Assembly: GCA_030747075.1 (NCBI GenBank)
Contig: JASLLL010000003.1
Coordinates: forward strand, 62,001-126,000
DNA length: 64,000 nt
DNA from: Gemmatimonadota bacterium
GTDB lineage: Bacteria; ARS69
Direction: 5' to 3'
Positions 17,632-27,020 of this stretch are shown one piece after another. Position 1 is the stretch's first letter. Each line of letters starts with the position of its first letter. Made by a program: the position numbers and the translations under genes. The notes under the pieces were generated by a model. It saw only the letters and a program-made list of their open reading frames with translations, had not been told where the DNA came from and did not search any database.

Positions 17632-18818
17632 ATGTTCTCGTGATCAGTACGCTCTATCCGAATGCGGCCCAACCCGTTCACGCGCTGTTCGTGGAGCAGC
17701 GCGTGCGCGCCATGGCGGAGCGCTTCCCGGTTCGGGTGCTGTGCCCCATTCCGAGTTTCCCTCTTGTGTCGCGCATGGCTCGATACGCGCACCGTCGCGG
17801 AATCCCGCAGCATGCGGATTGGCGGGGAGTGTCGGTGGGGTATCCCCGATTCCTGTCGATCCCGCGTATCCTGAAGCCGTTGGATGGAGTGTTCCTCTTC
17901 GCGGCGTGCCTGGCGGCTGCGCTGCGAATGCGGCGCGACTTTCCGGTGGACCGGATTGACGCGCATCTGGCGTTCCCGGATGGCTGGGCGGCGGTGTGGC
18001 TGGGCCGTGTGTTGCGAGTGCCGGTGACCGTGACTCTGCGCGGGCACGACATCAACGACTTGCCCCGTTTCCCTTGTCGATGGTCACAGGTCCGGTGGAC
18101 GCTGAGAAACGCCGACGGAATCATGCCGGTGGCCGACGCGCTTCGGGTTGCGGCGCTGGAGGCGGGAGCGCCCGCTGCGCGAGTGAGAACGGTGGAAAAC
18201 GGCGTGGATGCGTCGCGGTTTTGCTTTGGTGAAGCCAGTGCTGCTCGCCGGGATCTCGGTTGGGATTCGGAAGCGCGGGTCATTCTATCTGTCGGGCATC
18301 TTGTGGCACGAAAGGGATTCTGCCAGTTGGTGAGGGCTTTGCCGAAGGTGCTGGAGAGTGTGCCCCGCGCCCGGCTTGTGATTGCGGGAGGCCCTGGGGA
18401 AGAGGGCGACATCACGGCCGAGCTTCATCGGACCATTGAGGAGTGTGGTGTGTCGGATCGGGTCACGCTGTTGGGCGCGGTCGCGCACGAGGACCTTCCC
18501 CCGTACTACCAGGCGAGCGATCTCTTCTGTCTGGCGAGTGAGAAGGAAGGGCGCGCGAATGTTCTGGTGGAGGCGCAGGCCTGCGGGACTCCGGTCGTGG
18601 CGACGGCGGTCTGGGGCACTCCGGATGTGGTGGGAGGGACGGAGAATGGGCTTCTGGTAGAATCCATAGACCGCTCTGGTCTGGCGGACGCGATCCGGAT
18701 CGCACTCTCGCGAGAATGGGATCGGAGAGCGATTGCATCGCGAGGCGGAAAGTGTTTGTGGGAAGATACGGCGCGACAGGTGGAAGAGGTTCTCATCCGA
18801 GTGGGAGAGAAATCGTGA
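17628..18818 (+). CDS. GT4 family glycosyltransferase
   Basis: This 396-residue GT-B enzyme opens VNVLVISTLYPNAAQPVHALFVEQR, a common start in exopolysaccharide GT4 proteins. It has VTLRGHDINDLPR and VENGVDASRF, the donor-binding SVGHLVARKGFCQLVRAL, and CLASEKEGRANVLVEAQACGTPVVAT. It starts with GTG at 17628 and is coupled on both sides by 4-nt overlaps. Predicted cytoplasmic; donor unknown. Confidence 0.9.
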   Translation: MNVLVISTLYPNAAQPVHALFVEQRVRAMAERFPVRVLCPIPSFPLVSRMARYAHRRGIPQHADWRGVSVGYPRFLSIPRILKPLDGVFLFAACLAAALRMRRDFPVDRIDAHLAFPDGWAAVWLGRVLRVPVTVTLRGHDINDLPRFPCRWSQVRWTLRNADGIMPVADALRVAALEAGAPAARVRTVENGVDASRFCFGEASAARRDLGWDSEARVILSVGHLVARKGFCQLVRALPKVLESVPRARLVIAGGPGEEGDITAELHRTIEECGVSDRVTLLGAVAHEDLPPYYQASDLFCLASEKEGRANVLVEAQACGTPVVATAVWGTPDVVGGTENGLLVESIDRSGLADAIRIALSREWDRRAIASRGGKCLWEDTARQVEEVLIRVGEKS

Positions 18819-19420
18819 GAGAGGCTCTCAAGGCGATGGCCCGGGGAGTGTGCCGGGTGAGCATAATCCCGCGGTACTTGATCTACCGCATGGAGTGCAT
18901 TCTGGTCGACCCGGATCGGGCATTCCACGGCGTCAGTCAGGAAATGTCGCTGGTGCCGGGCGTAGTGGGGGAGTACCTGCGCCGGGAGTTTCTGCGTCTT
19001 TCGATTGACCGATGTTCGTCCGATTGCTGCATAGGGTTCGGGACGGTGCTGTCGAAGCGGGGCGCGCGCATCGGGAGACGGGTCTATGTCGGCACCCGCT
19101 GCAATCTGGGTCTGGTGGAGCTGGGTGACGATGCGCTGTTGGCGTCAGGAGTGGAGGTGATGTCGGGCGGGCGGCAACATACCTTCGAGGATGAGGAGAT
19201 CCCGGTTCGAGAGCAGGGAGGCCGATTCGAACGAGTCTGTGTCGGGCGGGACTCCTGGATTGGAAGCGGAGCGCTGGTCATGGCTGACATTGGTGACAAG
19301 TGCGTGATCGGAGCGGGAAGTGTCGTCAGGGACCCGGTGCCCGACGGGGGCATTGCGGTGGGTTCCCCCGCGCGGATTGTGGGGCGAAGGGGAGAGCGGA
19401 CGGAGTCGGAGGGAGCATGA
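18815..19420 (+). CDS. Hexapeptide-repeat acyltransferase (LbetaH, WcaF-like)
   Basis: This 201-residue protein carries left-handed beta-helix repeats from about 75 to 190 (IGFGTVLSKRGARIGRRVYVG, LGDDALLASGVEVMSGG, VCVGRDSWIGSGALVMADIGDKCVIGAGSVV). The end AVGSPARIVGRR is typical of maltose/WcaF-type O-acetyltransferases. It probably acetylates a sugar of the exopolysaccharide. The N-terminal 70 residues do not follow the repeat. GTG start coupled to the previous gene. Confidence 0.85.
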   Translation: MREALKAMARGVCRVSIIPRYLIYRMECILVDPDRAFHGVSQEMSLVPGVVGEYLRREFLRLSIDRCSSDCCIGFGTVLSKRGARIGRRVYVGTRCNLGLVELGDDALLASGVEVMSGGRQHTFEDEEIPVREQGGRFERVCVGRDSWIGSGALVMADIGDKCVIGAGSVVRDPVPDGGIAVGSPARIVGRRGERTESEGA

Positions 19421-20475
19421 CGGGAGAATCCCCCGCGCCCGTGAAATGGACTCGTCTGGCCAAGGGCGATGAGTCCCGCTGGGATGACTTCGCAGGTCGC
19501 GTGCCGGGGGCGACGCTCTATCATCGAGCGGGCTGGGCATCCGTGATTCAAGAGGCCTTTGGCCAGGAACCCATCTACCTGATCGCGGAGTCCAAGGGGC
19601 GAATCGAAGGGGTGCTCCCACTCTTCGCGTTCTCTCACTTCGTCTTCGGCAAGTACCTCGTGTCGATGCCCTTCCTGAATCGCGGGGGAATCCTGGCTGA
19701 AACGGACCGCGCCCGCCACGCACTCCTGGAGGGAGCGAAGACGCTGCTGCGGGAGACGGGTTCGGCCTACTGTGAGCTTCGGCATACGGAAGCAGAGGCC
19801 ATCGGAGGCCTTCCCGCCCGAACCGCCAAGGTGTCGATGGCTTTGACGCTGGACGCGGACCCCGAGCTCCTCTGGAAGCGAGTCGGGCCGAAAGTGCGGA
19901 ACCTGGTGCGCAAGGCGGAGCGGGCAGGACTGGAAGTTCGCGAAGGGCAGGGGGAGGAGGATCTGGCCACATTCCAGGAACTCTTCGCAGTCAACATGAG
20001 GGATCTGGGCACGCCGGTTTACTCCCCGGGCTTCTTCCGGGCGGTGCTGGGTGCTTTCGGCGACCACTGCCGACTGACGCTGGTGGAGCGGGATGGGGTG
20101 GCCGCCGCAGGGGGACTGTGCCTCCAGTACAATGGGTTTACGGAGATCCACTGGGCCGCGTCACGCCGCGAGTTCCGTCGCGATTCCCCCAATATGCTGC
20201 TCTACTGGGATGCCATCCGGGACGCCTGCGAGACGGGGCTGCGCACATTCTGTTTCGGGCGGTCCACCGAGGGATCGGGCCCGTACCGCTTCAAGCGCCA
20301 GTGGGGCGCGGAGCCCGTTCCGCTCCGGTGGGAGTACCTCCTTTCGGCCGGAGGGGGGCTTCCGGAGCTGAATCCGGACAATCCGCGCTTCCGGCTTGCC
20401 GTTCGCATCTGGCAGCGCCTGCCGCTGTCTGTCACCCGCATTCTGGGGCCTCCGATCGTGCGTCACCTCCCCTGA
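19417..20475 (+). CDS. FemAB-like protein, PEP-CTERM-system type (TIGR03019-like)
   Basis: This 352-residue protein has a double GNAT fold of the FemAB type. It shows TLYHRAGWASVIQEAFGQEPIYLIAE, FLNRGGIL, VGPKVRNLVRKAERAGLEV, then the second GNAT half GDHCRLTLVERDGVAAAGGL and NMLLYWDAIRDACETGLRTFCFGRSTEGSGPYRFKRQWGAEP. The FGRST-GPYRFKRQWG block is characteristic of the family seen only beside exosortase loci. FemAB enzymes use aminoacyl-tRNA to build peptide bridges; the role in this setting is unknown, possibly modifying the polymer or the anchored protein. It ends the first coupled gene run. Confidence 0.85.
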   Translation: MTGESPAPVKWTRLAKGDESRWDDFAGRVPGATLYHRAGWASVIQEAFGQEPIYLIAESKGRIEGVLPLFAFSHFVFGKYLVSMPFLNRGGILAETDRARHALLEGAKTLLRETGSAYCELRHTEAEAIGGLPARTAKVSMALTLDADPELLWKRVGPKVRNLVRKAERAGLEVREGQGEEDLATFQELFAVNMRDLGTPVYSPGFFRAVLGAFGDHCRLTLVERDGVAAAGGLCLQYNGFTEIHWAASRREFRRDSPNMLLYWDAIRDACETGLRTFCFGRSTEGSGPYRFKRQWGAEPVPLRWEYLLSAGGGLPELNPDNPRFRLAVRIWQRLPLSVTRILGPPIVRHLP

Positions 20476-20671
20476 GATCCGTCTCCCGCGGGCGGTCCGG
20501 GCAGCCCCAGGGACGCGTCGCGCGGCCGACGAAGTGCCCCCGGCTGCCAGACATATTCCTTGTCACCATGTTGGCGCGATTCTATCCTACCTCCGTTGTC
20601 GGGTGTGCGGATGGCGCGGCAGGGCGAGGGGGTGGCAACCCGGCACGGGAGTGCCCACGCAAGGTAGTGGC

Positions 20672-20718
20672 TTCCGGCGGGAGCTGGAACTGTGCTTCCG
20701 CGGGAGCTGGAACTGTGC
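20672..20718 (+). repeat. Tandem direct repeat, candidate enhancer site
   Basis: Two adjoining copies (20672-20695 and 20696-20718) share CGGGAGCTGGAACTGTGC and differ by one G. They lie about 140-190 nt before the sigma-54-type promoter at 20859, the usual distance for enhancer sites of sigma-54 activators. Function is inferred from position only. Confidence 0.6.
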
Positions 20719-20858
20719 AAGGCGTGAGCAACAGCACTCCCGATGTGGTCAGCATGCGGACAGCGGCTGACTCCCCCACGGCCTGAAAATCTGGCGATCG
20801 GCTGTCGGACTTGTGGTTCTTCAATGAGTTGGAGGTCTATGCGGCTTTGCACGCCAAC

Positions 20859-20873
20859 CGGCACTTTCCTTGC
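20859..20873 (+). promoter_or_regulatory. Sigma-54-type (-24/-12) promoter
   Basis: CGGCACTTTCCTTGC keeps GG and GC exactly 10 nt apart, with GGCAC and TTGC blocks matching the RpoN consensus except C for the first T. Transcription would start near 20885, 81 nt before the TTG start of the large secreted protein. The activator gene at 25559 lies just downstream of that target. Confidence 0.6.
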
Positions 20874-20965
20874 GTAGGGAGAGTTCGGCCGGACCGGGTC
20901 TGCGAGCCTCACTCGCGACGGATGGTCCCGAAGGTATGTGGCAGGTGGTTTGTGGAGGCCCCCCA

Positions 20966-23900
20966 TTGATTCGTCGAACTGAGCTCTGGATGGCGGCCGT
21001 CGGGACGGCGGTTTGTCTTGTGAGTGGAGGAATCGCGCGGGACGCTTCCGCTCTGGATGTTCCGCTGCGAATCCGTGAGACCGCAGGCGTCCCGCGTTCC
21101 GCGGAGATCGTCACTTCGGGTGTTCCCATTCCCCGGGGTGAGCTTCTCGACGAACAGCAAGCCGCCATGGGTGGGGTCGACGCGCAGTTCCGGTCGCTGG
21201 CCGAGTGGTCAGACGGGTCCGTGAAGTGGCTGCAGGTGTCGTTCCCGGCCACGGTTTCCGCCTATGGAACCGCGATCTATCAGCTCACCTCTGGAGCCGG
21301 CGATGCGCCGTCCGGCGTGCTCAGTGCGGTGGATGACGGTCAGACGGTGACCGTGAACACGGGCCCCCTCCGCTTCACTCTGAAACGCAACGGATTCAAC
21401 CTCTTCGACGAAGCCTGGATCGACCTCAATCAGGACGGCTCGTTTGCGGAGTCGGAGCGGCTGGTCTCTCCGGGGAGTTCGACCGGTTCCCGGGTCGTGG
21501 GCACCGATGGAGAGAACTACACATCCGCGAACGGGGTTCCCGCGACTCTTGAGGTGGAGGAAGCGGGGCCGCTGCGTGTGGTCATTCGATTTGAGGGCGT
21601 GCACTCGGGAACCGCAGGGGATCATCTGGACTACTCCGGCCGCATATACGCGTACCGGGGTCGAGAAGAGGTGCATGTTCGCTTTGCGGAGATCAATCGC
21701 ACCCCGACCGATACCTACAGCAACGGCGGGCAGCCGAAGTGTCGCTGGCTGGCTGGCGAAGGCCCGGTCGGAGGCTCGTCAGGGAGTCTTCAGATGGAGG
21801 ACCTCTCGCTCGTCACGCGGTTGAGCCTTTCGGGGAGCCCGAGCTTCGCGCTTCAGGGCGACCCCGCCGGAGGGATCGCATCGGGAGATCTCCTGTCGGA
21901 CGCATGGCTGTATCAGGATTCCAGCGGGGGCCAGTATTGGCAGGTGAGCGGCGGAACCACCTTCTCGGGCTACGAAATCCGACACGGGCAGACGCTTCTG
22001 GAAAGCGGATCCCGGGCGCAGGGCTTCGCCGACATCCATGACGGAACGCGCGGGCTGTCGGTCGCCATCCGTCACTTCTGGGAGAACTTCCCGGACAAGA
22101 TCATGGTCTCTCCGGACGGCACGGTCACGGTGGGTCTCTTCCCGGGTGATTTCTCGCTTCCGTTTGAACATCGTCCCGGGGAACGAAAGTCGCATTGGGT
22201 TCAGTACCACTTCCACGCCGGGGACGAAGTGGCCGGTGGCGTCGCCGCCTCCGCGCTTGCATTTCAGGAACCGCTCCGCGCGATGGCTCCTGCGTCCTGG
22301 TATTGCGACAGTCAGGCGCTCGACGATCTGGAACCTTACGACCCGGTTGCGTTCCCGGAGTACGAAGCGCACAACGGGTACGGGGCGGACGGCTACCTTT
22401 CGATTCGCGAGCAGTCTGACTTCTACGGCTGGCAGGACTTCGGAGATGTCTGGAGCGACTTTGAAGGAGGCGGGGCTCCGCCGAACACGAACAACGCGGC
22501 CAACAACCTGGAGTACGACTCCGGGTTCGCGTTCATTCAGCAGGCGCTTCGCACCACGGGCTTGAACGATGACCTGTCGGACAAGTGGTGGAAACTCGCG
22601 GCGGAGGGGAATGAGCATACCGCCGATGTGGACATTTACCATGTGCACACCGGTCCGCTTCCGTGGATGTGGGGAGGGATGTGGAATCACACCGGTCACG
22701 GCAAGAGCGGCTTTGATGATCCGCACCGAGGGGACAATCCCAACGCGGCGCACTCATGGAATCGGGGGATGCTCGCCTGGTACTACCTGACGGGGGATCG
22801 CGATGTCCTGGAGGGCGCGCTGGAAGTGGGAGAGAACATTACCTGGCGTGTGGAGAATGGGCCGGGGATGCCGGGTGCAAGCGGGACCGAGGATGAAGAG
22901 CGCGGCCCGGGACACGCGCTCCAGATCCTGACGGACATGTATCTCCTCACCTGGGATTCACGATACTACCAGGCGGCACACAAGTTGATCGCCGAGAGCC
23001 ACGCGGATACCAAGGAGTTTGTGCAGAGCCCGGGGTCGGGCACCTGGCGGTGCAAACCATGGATGATTGCGATTCTCATGCGCAACCTCGGTCGCTTTGT
23101 TGAGGCAATGGCCATCGAGCAGGGAACGGTGGAGCAGGAGGCCATCGATTCGCTCCTTGGGTATGCGGAGTTCATGGAGGCGCGCGCCTGGGTGGACAGG
23201 GATGCGGGAAGTCCCGGATTCTTTCACTATCAGGTGGAGGGGGACGGGACGAATATTCCCGGTGGCAACAATGTGAATATGTGGACGCTGAGGGCTTCGG
23301 ATGCGTTCACCTTCGCGGGTCGGCATGAGCCGGACCCTGTCGTGGCTCAACGGTATCGCGACATTGCCCGCGTGGGCTTCGAAGATGCTTCCGCGTACCC
23401 CTGGTGCTTCACCTGCCCGACTCATGAGTTCCTTCAGGCCAAGGTGCATCAGGTCGTGGCGGGCTCGGGACAGGAGTATATGCGGCAGGCTTCCTCGCAG
23501 GGGCCGTCGGATACCATTCCCCCGGGCGCAATCACGGACCTTGCGGCAGTGAGCGGACCGGGTGAGGGAGAGATCTCCCTGGCGTGGACTGCCACCGGCG
23601 ACGACGGGGTGGAAGGCCAGGCCATCAGCTATCTCGTGCGGCGCTCCGCGGGGCCGCTCCTCACGGCCGAAGACTGGTCGGACGCCACACCGGTTCCCGG
23701 GGCCCCCATTCCGGGGCAGGCCGGATCTGCGGAGAGCATGATCCTGACGGGTCTGGGAGGGGGAGAGGTCTGGCATGTGGGAATCCGCGCGGTGGATGAT
23801 GCGCTTCAGGTCGGGGATCTATCCAACTCGCCTTCCGCCCCGGCGGGAGCCGACATGACTGCGCCGACCATCAGCGACCTGTCCGCTCAGGAAGAAGTCC

Positions 23901-25339
23901 CCGGCACGCTGATCTTCCGTTGGAGCACGGATGAACCCGCGACCTCGGCGATCGAATGGGACCCGGCGTGGCCGGGGTCCGGAGATCTGGCCAATGTTGT
24001 GAGCGATGGTCTTCTGACGACTTTCCATGAACTTCAGGTTTCGGGGCTCAACGCCGGGACGACGGTTCACTACCGGAGCACTTCGGCCGACGCCTCCGGC
24101 AATGCGGACACCACGGATGTCTCGCAGATTACGGTGGCGGCGACGGATGCTGTACCCCCAGCCATCAGCGGGCTGGGTGCATCGGTAGACGGTACGGGCG
24201 AGAATCTCGTCGTGGTGTGGAATACGGACGAACCGGCTGACGGGCGCGTGGAGTATGGCGCGGATTCGTCCTGTACTTCCTCCACGGTGCTGGACCCTTC
24301 GTTGACGCTGGCGCACGCCGCAGTCGTCGCGGGCGTGGCTCCCGGGGAGACCGTCTACTTCCGCGTGTTGTCCGCGGATGGTTCGGGGAATGTCTCGGTC
24401 TCTGCGGTCCAGGCTTTCACAATCACCCAGGATGAGGAGCCACCCCAGATCAGCACGCCCGAGTACACCTTCACGCTGAGTCAGGCTCGGATGGACTTTC
24501 TCACGACGGAACCCTCCTGGGGGGAGATCCGTTGGGGAGTGGGCTCTCCCGCCGGGAACACACTTCCGCTCGGTTCCGCCGTAGCGCCGTCGCTCTCCCA
24601 CTCGGTGATTCTGGGGGGGCTGATGGACGGCTTGACCTACCTCTTCGAGATTGAGCTTTCGGACTTGTCCGGGAACATCTCTCTTCTCGGCGGGAGCTTT
24701 GCGTTGCCGGGCGGACCGGGCGTGGACACCACCCCACCGGGCATTCCTCTGGGACTTGAGATCACCGCCTTCACGGAAGAGGACGGAGTGGCGCTTCGAT
24801 GGGCGCCGAACTCCGAGGCGGACCTGTTCGGGTATCATGTGTATCGCCGGGTCCACCAGCCCGGCTCCAATCAGGGTTGGTCCATTCTCAATGCCGAAGT
24901 GACCGGGGACACCGCCTGGGGAGATGAGGGTCTGGTGGCCGGCACCTCCTATGAGTATGCGATCACGGCGCGGGATTCCGGGAGCAACGAGAGTGGAAGA
25001 AGCCCGGGAGTGGTGTTCGATCCCGGGGATTGGCTGGACCTCCGGACGCTGGGGCAGAGTCGCCCGAATCCATTCACGCCCCAGGCAGGCACCTCGATCA
25101 CCTTCCAGGTTCCCGCCGGCGCGGGGCCTGATCCGCAGCGCACCGTCCTTGCGGTATTCGACCTGAACGGAAGACGCGTCCGCACCCTCTTCGCTGAAGA
25201 CGCGGCCGCGGGTGATGAGAATACGGTCCGGTGGGATGGATGCGACGGCGAAGGGAATGCACTGGCCTCTGGCGTCTACTTCTCCCGGCTTCGCATCGGC
25301 CAGGACATCCACTCAAGGAAGATGGTCCTCCTGCGCTGA
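20966..25339 (+). CDS. Very large secreted YetA/PcRGLX-like protein with FN3-like repeats and FlgD-like C-terminus
   Basis: 1457 residues. A signal peptide (about 1-26, ending DASA) is followed by a RIFT-barrel/YetA-like region: ETAGVPRSAEIVTSGVPIPRG and SLAEWSDGSVKWLQVSF. A long alpha/alpha-type domain has WMWGGMWNHTGHGKSGFDDPHRGDN and HSWNRGMLAWYYLTGDRDVLEGA (to about 860). Five FN3-like domains follow, each opening near DTIPP, DMTAP, DAVPP, DEEPP or DTTPP. The end is a FlgD-like domain (SRPNPFTP, VFDLNGRRVRTLF, SGVYFSRL, KMVLLR). The YetA family includes exo-rhamnogalacturonan lyases, so polysaccharide cleavage or binding outside the cell is likely; the exact substrate is unknown. I chose TTG at 20966 because GGAGG lies 7 nt upstream and the signal peptide begins there; an ATG at 20936 is the alternative. 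Confidence 0.8.
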   Translation: MIRRTELWMAAVGTAVCLVSGGIARDASALDVPLRIRETAGVPRSAEIVTSGVPIPRGELLDEQQAAMGGVDAQFRSLAEWSDGSVKWLQVSFPATVSAYGTAIYQLTSGAGDAPSGVLSAVDDGQTVTVNTGPLRFTLKRNGFNLFDEAWIDLNQDGSFAESERLVSPGSSTGSRVVGTDGENYTSANGVPATLEVEEAGPLRVVIRFEGVHSGTAGDHLDYSGRIYAYRGREEVHVRFAEINRTPTDTYSNGGQPKCRWLAGEGPVGGSSGSLQMEDLSLVTRLSLSGSPSFALQGDPAGGIASGDLLSDAWLYQDSSGGQYWQVSGGTTFSGYEIRHGQTLLESGSRAQGFADIHDGTRGLSVAIRHFWENFPDKIMVSPDGTVTVGLFPGDFSLPFEHRPGERKSHWVQYHFHAGDEVAGGVAASALAFQEPLRAMAPASWYCDSQALDDLEPYDPVAFPEYEAHNGYGADGYLSIREQSDFYGWQDFGDVWSDFEGGGAPPNTNNAANNLEYDSGFAFIQQALRTTGLNDDLSDKWWKLAAEGNEHTADVDIYHVHTGPLPWMWGGMWNHTGHGKSGFDDPHRGDNPNAAHSWNRGMLAWYYLTGDRDVLEGALEVGENITWRVENGPGMPGASGTEDEERGPGHALQILTDMYLLTWDSRYYQAAHKLIAESHADTKEFVQSPGSGTWRCKPWMIAILMRNLGRFVEAMAIEQGTVEQEAIDSLLGYAEFMEARAWVDRDAGSPGFFHYQVEGDGTNIPGGNNVNMWTLRASDAFTFAGRHEPDPVVAQRYRDIARVGFEDASAYPWCFTCPTHEFLQAKVHQVVAGSGQEYMRQASSQGPSDTIPPGAITDLAAVSGPGEGEISLAWTATGDDGVEGQAISYLVRRSAGPLLTAEDWSDATPVPGAPIPGQAGSAESMILTGLGGGEVWHVGIRAVDDALQVGDLSNSPSAPAGADMTAPTISDLSAQEEVPGTLIFRWSTDEPATSAIEWDPAWPGSGDLANVVSDGLLTTFHELQVSGLNAGTTVHYRSTSADASGNADTTDVSQITVAATDAVPPAISGLGASVDGTGENLVVVWNTDEPADGRVEYGADSSCTSSTVLDPSLTLAHAAVVAGVAPGETVYFRVLSADGSGNVSVSAVQAFTITQDEEPPQISTPEYTFTLSQARMDFLTTEPSWGEIRWGVGSPAGNTLPLGSAVAPSLSHSVILGGLMDGLTYLFEIELSDLSGNISLLGGSFALPGGPGVDTTPPGIPLGLEITAFTEEDGVALRWAPNSEADLFGYHVYRRVHQPGSNQGWSILNAEVTGDTAWGDEGLVAGTSYEYAITARDSGSNESGRSPGVVFDPGDWLDLRTLGQSRPNPFTPQAGTSITFQVPAGAGPDPQRTVLAVFDLNGRRVRTLFAEDAAAGDENTVRWDGCDGEGNALASGVYFSRLRIGQDIHSRKMVLLR

Positions 25340-25489
25340 CCGGGAAGCCCCCGTCCTTTCACGAGGCGGTACCCCGTCCTCGGCACCCTCTTCGCAATGG
25401 CTTCGTGCAGATTGCACGCCCCGCCGCTTCGCTGCTGGCTGACCTTGAACGACTCTTGCGGTCGCTGCACATCTGTGGCGCGTCGGAAA

Positions 25490-25504
25490 TGGCATGGTTC
25501 GTGC
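25490..25504 (+). promoter_or_regulatory. Weak sigma-54-like promoter before the sigma-54 activator
   Basis: TGGCATGGTTCGTGC keeps GG and GC 10 nt apart and a good TGGCA block, but the -12 block is GTGC instead of TTGC. It is 55 nt before the ATG at 25559 and would suggest autoregulation. Confidence 0.3.
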
Positions 25505-25558
25505 GATGCGGGAGGTGTCTGGAAGCGCAACCACGCATCGACACCGGAGAGGATGGGG

Positions 25559-26980
25559 ATGAAGCGAATCCTGTATGTGGAATCGGACGCGAAGTCACGC
25601 GCCCGAACGGTAGAAGCACTGCGCACGCTGCAGTGTGAAGTCACTTCCCTCAGCACGACGGGTGAGGCGGTCCACGCGTTGGAGAACGACCCGCCGTCGC
25701 TGGTCATGGCGGTGCGGAACGAGGCGAGCGAGGACGACCTCCGCCTGATTGAGCATGCGCATCGCCTGCGAAGCGGCGTACCCGTTCTGGTGCTGGCGAG
25801 AAGGGGAAGCACCCGCGGGGCCATCGCGTTCATGGATGCCGGAGCGTACGACTATGTCGCAAAGCCGGACAGCGATAACGCGATTCGTGAGATGGCCGAG
25901 AACATACTTCGAAGCGCGGGGGCCTTGGCAGTGCCCGACGCAGGGCTCCTCCCCGAAGCGGGAGACGACGGACCAGGGGCGATCGTAGGGCGCAGCGCGG
26001 AGATGATCGAGATATTCAAGATGATCGGCAGGATCGCGAAGTCCGACGCGGCCGTCCTCCTGCAAGGGGAGAGCGGAACCGGGAAGGAACTCGCTGCGCG
26101 GACGATCCATGAGAACAGCCGCCGCCAGGGGAGACCCTTTGTAGCGATCAACTGTGCAGCCATTCCGGAGACCCTTCTGGAAAGCGAACTGTTCGGGCAT
26201 GAGAAGGGGGCTTTCACCGGTGCGGTGGGCATGCGTCGCGGGAAGTTCGAACAGTGCGACGGCGGGACCATCTTCCTGGACGAGATCGGCGACATGAGCC
26301 TGGCGACTCAGGCGAAGATCCTCCGCGTGCTGCAGGAGAAGACCTTCGAGAGAGTCGGTGGCGAGGAGAGCCTGACCACCGATGCCCGCGTGGTCACGGC
26401 GACGAACAAGAGCCTTGTGAAGGAGATGCGGAAGAACGAGTTCCGGGTTGATCTCTTCTATCGGCTGAAAGTGGTCTCGTTGTTCCTGCCGCCACTCAGA
26501 CAGAGGCATGGAGACATTCGCATTCTAGCGGAGCACTTCCTTCGCAAGTACGCGGAAACCGGCCGACAGCCGATGCGAGGGATTACTCGCGCAGCCCTGG
26601 AGATGCTCCAGGGAAGTCCGTGGGAAGGGAATGTCCGCGAACTCGAGAATGCCATACAGAGCGCGGTTGTGCTAAACAGGACAGGAGTACTGGACAGAGA
26701 GGACTTCCCGTTTCTCCGGCAGGCGGTGGGTGGCGAATCCATCGACTCGAATCCGTTGGAGAGTCTTCAGCGGGAGGTGGCTCGCGCGTCGCGTGCACTC
26801 TTGCGCACAGAGCGTGCAACCGAGGGGCAGGGAGTCTACCGAGCATGCATGGATCTTGTAGAACAGACTCTCGTGACGGAAGCACTTCGTCACTGCGACG
26901 GGAACCAGGTGCGTGCGGCGCGAGTCCTCGGAATCAGTCGCAACACCCTGCGGAGTCGGATGCACTTCACGCGGGGATGA
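25559..26980 (+). CDS. Sigma-54 activator with degenerate receiver (PEP-CTERM PrsR-like)
   Basis: 473 residues: receiver-like domain (1-120), AAA+ sigma-54 domain (about 145-375) and Fis-type helix-turn-helix at the end (EALRHCDGNQVRAARVLGIS). The AAA+ part is intact: GESGTGKE, GAFTGA in HEKGAFTGAVG, and GGTIFLDEIGDM. The receiver is not: the phosphorylation Asp position is Val52, the acidic pair is reduced to Glu8 and Asp10, and the Thr/Ser position is Ala80; only Lys102 remains. It resembles TIGR02915, the regulator found with exosortases, but cannot be phosphorylated in the normal way. No PrsK-like kinase lies nearby. The ATG at 25559 has GAGAGG 6 nt upstream. A sigma-54-type promoter drives the large gene just upstream, a likely target. 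Confidence 0.85.
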   Translation: MKRILYVESDAKSRARTVEALRTLQCEVTSLSTTGEAVHALENDPPSLVMAVRNEASEDDLRLIEHAHRLRSGVPVLVLARRGSTRGAIAFMDAGAYDYVAKPDSDNAIREMAENILRSAGALAVPDAGLLPEAGDDGPGAIVGRSAEMIEIFKMIGRIAKSDAAVLLQGESGTGKELAARTIHENSRRQGRPFVAINCAAIPETLLESELFGHEKGAFTGAVGMRRGKFEQCDGGTIFLDEIGDMSLATQAKILRVLQEKTFERVGGEESLTTDARVVTATNKSLVKEMRKNEFRVDLFYRLKVVSLFLPPLRQRHGDIRILAEHFLRKYAETGRQPMRGITRAALEMLQGSPWEGNVRELENAIQSAVVLNRTGVLDREDFPFLRQAVGGESIDSNPLESLQREVARASRALLRTERATEGQGVYRACMDLVEQTLVTEALRHCDGNQVRAARVLGISRNTLRSRMHFTRG

Positions 26981-27020
26981 GGGGGAGCGGTGGAGCCTCA
27001 TCGGAGTCGGAGATCGCCTC

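Larger units (their letters stand above)
20476..20965 (+). other. Intergenic regulatory region before the YetA-like gene
   Basis: 490 nt without a credible gene. It holds a tandem 24/23-nt repeat (20672-20718), a short GGCAC/GTGCC inverted repeat just before it, and a strong sigma-54-type promoter (20859-20873). Short reading frames here have no ribosome site or protein-like composition. Confidence 0.6.
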
